Shown piece by piece: positions 13,818 to 20,937 of a stretch of DNA of 20,937 bases. The DNA lies in the IMG/VR virus record IMGVR_UViG_3300008050_004332, positions 1 to 20,937 of that record; one strand, given 5' to 3'. A program made the translations under genes and the position numbers. Numbering within the stretch: the stretch's first letter is position 1; each line of letters starts with the position of its first letter. The DNA comes from a virus. The notes beneath the pieces are model-generated. The model was not told the DNA's origin and did not search any database. It worked only from the letters and a program-made list of their open reading frames with translations.

Positions 13818-16800
13818 ATGTCACAGGCTATTATAAGTTCGGCCAAGGAATTATTAGACTACGCACTTGCACATCCAGATGAAATGGAGTCAAGGGGTGT
13901 TGATATAGATGAAATTCAGGCCCTGTATAATTCAGCAATTCAAATGTATCCTCAGGAAGAGAAAATAGACCCTCAGGAATTATTAAAAATCCCAGAGTTT
14001 AATCCACAAATATCTCAAAATGATATACCTCAGACGGAGGCAGTAACATCCTCAACCGCTGTTGAGAGCATCTTAAATAAACCACCGTTGGATAGGAGGT
14101 TATTTAAAGTTAAGGATACTAAGCTCAATGTAAATGGTAGCAGAAAAAACATGGGTGTTATCCAGAAGAAGTTAGTTCCTACAGAAAGTAATGGGCATGA
14201 CTGGGATACTAGTATTATTAACGATAAGAAAATCCTAGAAACTCTCCAAACACCAATTCTTATGACTCGTGATATGACTGATGAAGAGATTGAGGTTTAT
14301 GCTAAAAAGACAAAAGAGAAAAAAGAATTAGAGAAACAGGGGTATTCATTAATTGATATAGATTCTGATGATTATAGTAAGATAAAAACTCCAGATTCCA
14401 TAGGAGACCCTTTAAGGAGAGGTATTGTTCTGGCTCAAACAGCAGTAGGAGCTGGATTAAATACAATCCCTTTAGTTATTCAATCACCTCAATTAAAATG
14501 GATTCAAACAAGGACGAATCAACTTCTACAGGATGAAATATTTATTGACGAGACGAAGACGGTTGAAAATAGGTACGAGGAAGCTAGGCGTAAAGCTAAC
14601 GCTGAATTTCAAATGATGGCCATTGAAGGGACCCTACCAGATAATGTTAAGGATGCTTTAAAAGATAGAGATGATTTAGAAGATTTCTTTTATAATACAG
14701 GAAAAGAGATTGGAGATTTTTGGGCAGAATGGTGGGACCCAAAAGAGGCTACAGGGGAATATGCAGAGCCACCAGAGAATTTTCTTGGATACCTAGACCC
14801 AGTTAGAATGTATATGGTTGGGGCAGAAACTGCTCCAATGATGGGGATGTTTGTTGCGACAACTATAGCTAACCCAATTGCTGGAACAGCGACTATGTTT
14901 GCTATTGAGGCAGGTTCTTCTAAAGAGGGTATTCTTGAGTATGAGAAGACTACAGGGAAACGTGTGCCTGAAGAATTAAGAAACACTATTCCAATTTTAG
15001 TAGGTTCCTTTAATGCAGTTCTAGAGAAATTTGGTTTAGATAGAGTTATGAAGGGAGCGGGAGTAAGGAGCCGTTTACTTAATATCCTTGTGGGGGCTAT
15101 CTCAGAGGGTACTACTGAAGGATTTCAAGAGGTCTCTCAGATTATTGGTGAACAATTGACTCAAGAGGAGAAAAAATTATTTAAGTTTACAGAGCAGGAT
15201 TGGGAGAGAACTGTTGCATCATTTTATGCTGGAACTATTATGGGTACAGCAGGAACCACTATATCAAACACTCTTGATGTAGAGGGCAGGCTTGTGCATG
15301 ATATGCAGAAAGAGGTTGATAAGTATGCCTCTGATAATGATATGTCAAAGAATGATTCATGGAATGAAGTTAATCGTGCTGTAGATAACAATGAAATAGA
15401 TTCTGATATGGGAACATGGATTAAGCATTTCCTAATAAAAAACCCAGACTTTGATAAGTCCAGTGTGCTCGCTATCACAAAAGAGACCCGTATACTTCTT
15501 AAGGATGAATATATTCAAAACCTTATTGAAAACGAGGAACATACCCCAGAGGAGGCTGAGGATGCATATCGTATTTGGGCTGAGTCTGAGCAACTTGGAG
15601 ACACAAAGGCTCCCGGAGCATTTATTAAGGGGTCAACTAAAATTGACACTGACCTTCGCAAAATAGTTTTAAGTTTATATGGGGGTGCTGATAAAACTAC
15701 TGTAATTGAAGAAATGTATGGAGCTCTATATAAAGGACTAACTGCCGAGGAGAGGAAGGCCGTTGAGGATGAATTTAGAGAAAATAATCCAGATAGAGTA
15801 GCGGACCTTGATAATGAACTTAAGCGAAACAATGGATGGTCTCAACTCTTAAATGAACATTTCCAGAAGCGTGGACTGAAGTGGTATCAGGAAGAGGGAG
15901 TTAAGATAAATCAAGATGTAGTTGATAGAGCCCTTACTCGTTTTGGTCAAAAGATTAAAGATTTCTTTATAGGTGTGGATGAGGTGTCTCCTCTTGGGGA
16001 TAAAACCATGGAGTTTATAACTCAGTTTGGACAGGGGACAAAAGGAATTTCTGAAATATACTCAACCAAAGATGGTGAAACCATGCAGGCAGAGGTTCTG
16101 GACTACTCGAATAAGTTGTCTGAAATTAAGGAATCAGACCCTAGAAAGTACTGGTCAGTAGATAATGTTCCTCCTGAATCAAAGGGTACTCCGATAGAAA
16201 CTGAGCGTGGTGTTGCTTTTGTAGGTGAAGATGGTGATATTAAGGGATTAGCTAGTAAAGTTGGGGCAAAAGAGGGTGGTATTGCAGATGAACTTCTAGA
16301 GAAAGCTATTGAGGCTGGTGGTAATAAATTAGACAATTTCGATATTTATCTTACCGAAATTTATGAAAGAAATGGATTTAGAGTTGTAGCCAGAACCCCG
16401 TTCAATGAGGAATTTGCTCCAGATGGATGGGAGCCTGAGATTGGGAAGCCTGATGTTGTAGCTATGATACATGACCCAAATAGCATAGCTGAATTTGAAG
16501 AAAAAATGTTCGAGAGCCCTGATACTGGTTACGATGATATGATAGAGTATCGTGATAGTGTTCAGGAAACCATGCAGGCCGAGCCCCTAAAGGTAGATGA
16601 AATAGCACAAAAGTATTCCTCCAAGGAACCTATCACAAAGGGAATGGGGAGAGCTGGAGTTGCTACCGACAAGGGTTTGAGTGAGGTCCTTAAGGTACTA
16701 GCCGATGATGGATTCGATATAAACGGAGCTCTTGAGTGGTACGATGAGGCTGTATCCGAGGCGAAGGGCATTGGTTCTGTTGAGGTCCCCGCAATTAAGT

Positions 16801-19800
16801 CTCATAAAAATGGAGATGCCCTGTGGGATATTTTTATGGGTATGACAAGCCTAGGTACTAAGATACCTCCAAACTATGATAGTGGTATTAGTATTCTAAA
16901 AACCTATCTTGAAACCGGTAAAATAAATTATGTTCAGAATGATAAGGGTACTACCCTAATTGAATATGAAAATTCCGATGGTATTCCTAAGAAAGTAAGA
17001 ATGCCTGTAATAGCGGATATGTTCAAGAAGTTTGAGGGACTTGTCTCTGAGCTTGGCGAGGATGGGGCTATTGAGTGGCTTATGACTCCTCATAGCGGGC
17101 TAGAAATTGCGGAGCTTAACGCTAAATTAGCAGGGCAGAAGCCCGGGGCTAAGAAGAAACCATCCGGTATTACACTTAATGGTGAATACTATGGTGCACG
17201 AATATTGGGACCGAAGATAGGTCGCTATATTATGAATCTTCATGGTGTCCACGGGGAAGCCACCTACGATATATGGTGGACCAGAACATGGAATAGGTGG
17301 ATGGGAACCCCCTTTACAGATAAAGGTGAACTTAAAGCCTCTCCATCTTGGGGAACAGAGTCTCAGGCTATGGATGAGGCCATGGAAAATATAAAGAATA
17401 AGCTTAATGAACTAACCGACAGAAAATGGAATGTTGCTGAAATTCAGGCGGTCCTGTGGTACTATGAGAAACAAATATATGTTAGGCATGGCCAAAAAGA
17501 TGATGGTTTAAACTATGGAAATGTTGCTAAATTAAGGGCAGAAAAGAAAGGTTATTATGAAGAATATGCCACACCCGTCAGTGATAAAGGCACTGGACAA
17601 ATTGAAGAGGGACGGAGTTCTGAACAACGAGAGGTTGATGCCGATACTGAAGGCCGAACTGAAGAAACTCGAGAAGAAACTAAACAAAAAAGTGGTCCTC
17701 TAGAGCAGGAAACAATGCAGGCTATCCCTCTATGGGAGAGCAAGATACTCAAGGCCGTAAATAAACTCGGTTCGGATAAATTCGGAAAAAAATATGATAG
17801 AAAAACCATACCCATTAGAAGTGTAAAGAATTTCCTTCTCAACCAAGGCGTAAGTGAAGAGGAAATGAAGTGGGCTGGTATGGACATAATATTTAATATG
17901 CCATTCGGTGAGAAGAGTATTAGCGTCAAGGTATTACAGGACCACATAAAGAACAACAACCTTCAGATGACCGAGATTGTTCGTGGAGGTAACCCAGAAT
18001 ATGACAAGGTAAGAGCTGATTGGCTAGTTGCTGAATCACGAATGGAAGATTTAAGGCTGGAATTGCAGGAAAAAGTTGAGGGTGATTTGTCACGTAATGG
18101 GCTCAATAAGTTAAGAAAAGAATTTCAGGACTCAATAATGAGAGAAGGGGAGTTATATTTGGCTATGTCAAAGCTAGAGGCGGATATAGACTATAAGAAA
18201 GAACCTCGCCACGATGCCTACAAGGTCCCCTCAAGAAGCCAAGAATTTGACGCTCCCCCTAAAGACTATAAGGAAATGGAAATTACCATTCCCGATGATG
18301 CCACTACCGGTATATTCAAGGTAGAACATCACTTCCCAGATAATAATATTATTGCCTTTGTCCGATTCGATACCCGTATGAAGGATGGTAAGAAGGTTCT
18401 ATTTATTGAGGAGATTCAATCCGACTGGCACCACAAGGGTTCCGCTGAGGGATATCAAGGCTATCTCAAAACATTAACCGAAATTCCTGATGACTATAGG
18501 GTAGTCAGGGTGAACAATATAGAGGGACAGAGGAAGAAGGCGGATATTCTAGATTCTGATGATAAGTTTGAAGACAGATATGAGGATACTCGATTTGATG
18601 TGGCAGATGGTTATGCTGGATATATTTTAGAGTACAAAAGCGAAGAGACTGGTGAATGGGTTACGGTCAGAACCCTAAGCGAAAGGGCTATGAGCGAGGA
18701 TACTATGGAGAGAGCTGAGAAGTTTTTCCTTAGAACAATGAATGACAAGAACCTAAACCTCGAGAGACGTAAGGTTCCTGATGCTCCATTCAAGCAGAGC
18801 TGGATGAGACTCGCTCAGAAGAGAATGCTCAGATATGCCGTTGATAATAAGTTTGACTCTATCGAGTGGGCAACCGGAGCAGAGTCCGCTGACATGTACG
18901 ATATAAGAGATAAATTCGACTCGTTGGAATATAGAAAGACAGCCACCGGTCGGTACCACTTCCAAACTTTTGAGGGTGAGCAACTTACAGGCACATCAAA
19001 AACCTTTGAGGCTGATGAGGTAGACATTAAAAATTATTTTGGTAAGGAAATTGCTAACCAAATTATTCAAGGCGAGGGCACAAAGGGGGACCATGGATAT
19101 GTCACCTTGGAAACAAAGGATATGGTTATGGGCGGTGAGTTTCACAAGGAGTTCTACGATGTCCGAGTACCGCAAGCATTTAAGAAAGTAATTAAACCAT
19201 TCGGTGGCAAGGTTGTTAGTGGCGAGTATAGGAACTCCATTGAGCTAACCAGTGAAATGAATGAGGCCTTCGCTAGACCTCAGGAAACATTCCAAGCTGA
19301 GGTAATGCCTGCGGAAACTACTCCAGAGGCCATACAAAGAAAGATTCAAGATAAGCTTAACAGACTAAAGAAAGCACAGGATATTCTTAAGATTGATGAT
19401 GAGGAAATGGATGCCTATCTAGACACAGAACTATATCTTTCAAAGGTAAGACATCAACTAGACCTTAATGATAATGAGGTTAATGATTTTATGAAAGAGA
19501 TGAAAGATGGTGCCTTTGAAATTGATGACATTGGAACCTTCCTCTACGCCCAGCACGCTAGGGAGAGGGATGCTGTTATTAAAGACAGGGACCCTAAGAT
19601 TGACTTCGATGCCTCCGGCTGGGATAATGAAGCTATGGGAGGAACCCCCCAGAGTTATATGCCCGGTGGTAAAAATTACAAGAAGGGTACCAAGGCTCTA
19701 GCTAATAAGTTTAGAAATAAGTTTATAAATAAAAGGCTTAAGTTTTTATATGAGAGCGGGTTAATAACGGAGGAAGCCTACAATGACTTTAAGTCCGGCA

Positions 19801-20937
19801 AGGTCTACTCTCACTATGTTCCCCTAAAGGGAATAGCTAGCTCAGAGGAGTATACCGGTACGGGTCGAGGATTTAATCTTACGGGTAAGGATATCAAGAG
19901 GGCCAAGGGTCGCTCAACTCTAGCAAATAACCCTTTCTCTCAGGTTCTTTCGGATATGGAACAGACAATTATCAGGGCAGAAAAGAACCGTGTAGCACAG
20001 AGTCTATATAATTTAATTAAGAATAATGAGCTCCTTATGCCTGATGGCACACCATACTGGGAGGTTAAGAATATAAGATATAGACCAAGCTTTGATAAGA
20101 ATGGTGAAATGCAGAGCCTTATTCCAGAGAACCTTGATGGGACAAAGGAGATGATAGTTTATTTTAATGGGAAACCAAAGAAAATTATTATTCACGATAA
20201 AACCTTGTATGATAATCTTAATAATTTAGGTCAAGGAAAGGGTGTTAAGTTTCTATCAACAGCTATAAATGTTATGAGGAATTTATACACAACCCTTAGC
20301 CCAAAATTCTGGATAACAAATTTCCAGAGAGATAGTTTAATGAATGCTCTTATGCATGTAGGTGAGGGTCGCTCAGATATAGCTATAGGAACACTTAAGA
20401 ATATTCCAATGGCAAAGTGGGGTATCTTTCAAGCCCTAACAGGGGGCAAGGGTGAGTGGACTGATATTTATAATGACTTCCTTGAAAATGGTGGTAAGAT
20501 TGGGTGGATAGAACCTCAAACTATTGAGGAGAGAACAGCTAATCTCGAGAAACGCCTTAATAATATGCAGGGGAAGAACCCTATGAGGGTTGCCGTTAAG
20601 GGAATATTTAGCACCATTGAGGGAATTAATACTATATTTGAGAGCTCAACAAGGCTAGCAACATACAAGGCCCTGCTTGATGCTGGGTACTCAAAGAAGA
20701 AGGCCTCCCAAATAGCTAAGAATATTACCGTTAACTTTAATAAAAAGGGTGAGCTTGGACACACCTTAAACACAGCATATCTATTTGCCAATGCTTCAAT
20801 TCAGGGTGGATTTAATGTTGCAAAAATGCTATACACTACCAAGAGGGGATTGATGATGCATGGAGCCCTAATGACCGCTGGCTATGCTATGGCCTCAATA
20901 ATGAGAGCTGATGATGAGGATGAATACGATGGTATTA
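13818..20937 (+). CDS. Giant modular polyvalent virion protein, at least 2,373 aa, open at right edge
   Basis: One uninterrupted frame from ATG 13818 to the window end. Regions: 1-190 polar; 195-485 helical with hydrophobic patches and S-E-G-T-T-E-G-F-Q-E at 429-438, common in internal phage proteins; 485-750 helical; 760-900 GNAT-like (G-G-I-A-D-E-L-L near 820, Y-E-R-N-G-F at 849-854); 923-1240 a conserved phage domain with W-Y-D-E-A, G-P-K-I-G-R-Y at 1131-1137 and E-I-Q-A-V-L-W; 1303-1800 the I-E-E-I-Q-S-D-W-H domain (1530-1538); 1829-2373+ LPD38-like, with F-L-Y-A-Q-H-A, H-Y-V-P-L-K-G at 1999-2005 and F-W-I-T-N-F-Q-R-D near 2164. An E-T-(M/F)-Q-A motif separates the last four modules. Such proteins are thought to be injected with the DNA. 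No transglycosylase or polymerase motif is visible here. The ribosome site is weak (GGGG, nine bases before ATG). Confidence 0.88.
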   Translation, partial: MSQAIISSAKELLDYALAHPDEMESRGVDIDEIQALYNSAIQMYPQEEKIDPQELLKIPEFNPQISQNDIPQTEAVTSSTAVESILNKPPLDRRLFKVKDTKLNVNGSRKNMGVIQKKLVPTESNGHDWDTSIINDKKILETLQTPILMTRDMTDEEIEVYAKKTKEKKELEKQGYSLIDIDSDDYSKIKTPDSIGDPLRRGIVLAQTAVGAGLNTIPLVIQSPQLKWIQTRTNQLLQDEIFIDETKTVENRYEEARRKANAEFQMMAIEGTLPDNVKDALKDRDDLEDFFYNTGKEIGDFWAEWWDPKEATGEYAEPPENFLGYLDPVRMYMVGAETAPMMGMFVATTIANPIAGTATMFAIEAGSSKEGILEYEKTTGKRVPEELRNTIPILVGSFNAVLEKFGLDRVMKGAGVRSRLLNILVGAISEGTTEGFQEVSQIIGEQLTQEEKKLFKFTEQDWERTVASFYAGTIMGTAGTTISNTLDVEGRLVHDMQKEVDKYASDNDMSKNDSWNEVNRAVDNNEIDSDMGTWIKHFLIKNPDFDKSSVLAITKETRILLKDEYIQNLIENEEHTPEEAEDAYRIWAESEQLGDTKAPGAFIKGSTKIDTDLRKIVLSLYGGADKTTVIEEMYGALYKGLTAEERKAVEDEFRENNPDRVADLDNELKRNNGWSQLLNEHFQKRGLKWYQEEGVKINQDVVDRALTRFGQKIKDFFIGVDEVSPLGDKTMEFITQFGQGTKGISEIYSTKDGETMQAEVLDYSNKLSEIKESDPRKYWSVDNVPPESKGTPIETERGVAFVGEDGDIKGLASKVGAKEGGIADELLEKAIEAGGNKLDNFDIYLTEIYERNGFRVVARTPFNEEFAPDGWEPEIGKPDVVAMIHDPNSIAEFEEKMFESPDTGYDDMIEYRDSVQETMQAEPLKVDEIAQKYSSKEPITKGMGRAGVATDKGLSEVLKVLADDGFDINGALEWYDEAVSEAKGIGSVEVPAIKSHKNGDALWDIFMGMTSLGTKIPPNYDSGISILKTYLETGKINYVQNDKGTTLIEYENSDGIPKKVRMPVIADMFKKFEGLVSELGEDGAIEWLMTPHSGLEIAELNAKLAGQKPGAKKKPSGITLNGEYYGARILGPKIGRYIMNLHGVHGEATYDIWWTRTWNRWMGTPFTDKGELKASPSWGTESQAMDEAMENIKNKLNELTDRKWNVAEIQAVLWYYEKQIYVRHGQKDDGLNYGNVAKLRAEKKGYYEEYATPVSDKGTGQIEEGRSSEQREVDADTEGRTEETREETKQKSGPLEQETMQAIPLWESKILKAVNKLGSDKFGKKYDRKTIPIRSVKNFLLNQGVSEEEMKWAGMDIIFNMPFGEKSISVKVLQDHIKNNNLQMTEIVRGGNPEYDKVRADWLVAESRMEDLRLELQEKVEGDLSRNGLNKLRKEFQDSIMREGELYLAMSKLEADIDYKKEPRHDAYKVPSRSQEFDAPPKDYKEMEITIPDDATTGIFKVEHHFPDNNIIAFVRFDTRMKDGKKVLFIEEIQSDWHHKGSAEGYQGYLKTLTEIPDDYRVVRVNNIEGQRKKADILDSDDKFEDRYEDTRFDVADGYAGYILEYKSEETGEWVTVRTLSERAMSEDTMERAEKFFLRTMNDKNLNLERRKVPDAPFKQSWMRLAQKRMLRYAVDNKFDSIEWATGAESADMYDIRDKFDSLEYRKTATGRYHFQTFEGEQLTGTSKTFEADEVDIKNYFGKEIANQIIQGEGTKGDHGYVTLETKDMVMGGEFHKEFYDVRVPQAFKKVIKPFGGKVVSGEYRNSIELTSEMNEAFARPQETFQAEVMPAETTPEAIQRKIQDKLNRLKKAQDILKIDDEEMDAYLDTELYLSKVRHQLDLNDNEVNDFMKEMKDGAFEIDDIGTFLYAQHARERDAVIKDRDPKIDFDASGWDNEAMGGTPQSYMPGGKNYKKGTKALANKFRNKFINKRLKFLYESGLITEEAYNDFKSGKVYSHYVPLKGIASSEEYTGTGRGFNLTGKDIKRAKGRSTLANNPFSQVLSDMEQTIIRAEKNRVAQSLYNLIKNNELLMPDGTPYWEVKNIRYRPSFDKNGEMQSLIPENLDGTKEMIVYFNGKPKKIIIHDKTLYDNLNNLGQGKGVKFLSTAINVMRNLYTTLSPKFWITNFQRDSLMNALMHVGEGRSDIAIGTLKNIPMAKWGIFQALTGGKGEWTDIYNDFLENGGKIGWIEPQTIEERTANLEKRLNNMQGKNPMRVAVKGIFSTIEGINTIFESSTRLATYKALLDAGYSKKKASQIAKNITVNFNKKGELGHTLNTAYLFANASIQGGFNVAKMLYTTKRGLMMHGALMTAGYAMASIMRADDEDEYDGI
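16077..16094 (+). repeat. Interdomain motif copy 1 (E-T-M-Q-A-E)
   Basis: Residues 754-759 of the giant protein, preceded by G. Marks the boundary between the N-terminal helical part and the GNAT-like module. DNA differs from copy 2 by one base over 18. Confidence 0.75.
16566..16583 (+). repeat. Interdomain motif copy 2 (E-T-M-Q-A-E)
   Basis: Residues 917-922, preceded by Q. Lies between the GNAT-like module and the W-Y-D-E-A / G-P-K-I-G module. Confidence 0.75.
17709..17726 (+). repeat. Interdomain motif copy 3 (E-T-M-Q-A-I)
   Basis: Residues 1298-1303, preceded by Q and by a charged, disordered Glu/Arg/Thr linker (about 1245-1296). Lies before the I-E-E-I-Q-S-D-W-H module. Confidence 0.75.
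19284..19301 (+). repeat. Interdomain motif copy 4 (E-T-F-Q-A-E)
   Basis: Residues 1823-1828, preceded by P-Q. Lies between the I-E-E-I-Q-S-D-W-H module and the LPD38-like module. Its codons differ from copies 1-3 at several positions although the peptide is nearly the same, so the peptide rather than the DNA is kept. Confidence 0.72.

Noticed and set aside
16095-16500. ADP-ribosyltransferase or peptidoglycan hydrolase domain in the giant protein
   Set aside because: No R-S-E-x-E signature or transglycosylase-type catalytic motif is visible in the translated part; the pattern fits a GNAT-like fold better.
14690-20791. Many minus-strand open frames of 60-134 codons opposite the giant gene, and short plus-strand ones near 15451-15666 and 19507-19701
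   Set aside because: They are antisense or alternate-frame shadows of one continuous coding frame, lack ribosome sites, and have low-complexity Ser/Leu-rich translations typical of shadows.

Overview
This window is the packaging and virion-structure arm of a tailed, podovirus-like bacteriophage (or a close prophage relative). The sequence shows a densely packed run of plus-strand genes in the order: candidate small terminase, large terminase (TerL), portal, small genes, scaffold, major capsid protein, head-tail adaptor-like protein, long beta-rich tail protein, second adaptor-like protein, T7 gp14-like internal protein, repeat-rich accessory protein, and a giant modular 'polyvalent' protein still open at the right edge. 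No tape-measure, tail-tube or sheath gene is seen, which fits a short-tailed virion that ejects internal proteins. The DNA is moderately AT-rich, uses the standard bacterial code, and often uses TTG or GTG starts. The host cannot be named from the sequence.

Left edge (1-379): three small minus-strand genes in a tight chain (71 aa, 47 aa membrane protein, and a gene cut by the window edge), divergent from everything else. 432-1417: three small plus-strand genes; the third has a DUF5681-like motif and is the best small-terminase candidate. 1418-1662 is the only long noncoding gap and carries inverted repeats. 1663-5098: basic 102-aa protein, TerL and portal. 5046-5792: three overlapping small genes, the last two paralogous. 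5823-7816: scaffold and coat, with the coat gene bracketed by two tetraloop hairpins. 7878-12329: two adaptor-like proteins around a 951-aa tail protein, plus a 44-aa coiled-coil gene. 12329-20937: presumed ejected/internal proteins.

Working together: TerS/TerL cut and pump DNA through the portal into a shell built by coat on scaffold; adaptor and tail proteins close the portal vertex; the gp14-like protein, its neighbour and the giant protein are probably packaged and injected. The giant ORF (at least 2,373 residues) has domains separated by four copies of a short motif of the form E-T-(M/F)-Q-A, suggesting a polyprotein or a strict modular linker. It includes a GNAT-like domain, two phage-polyvalent domains of unknown function and an LPD38-like region.

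A second unexpected signal: while reading the window I found no GATC, no GCGC and no CGCG tetranucleotide, consistent with strong restriction-site avoidance. No tRNA, CRISPR, integrase, IS element or lysis cassette was recognised.
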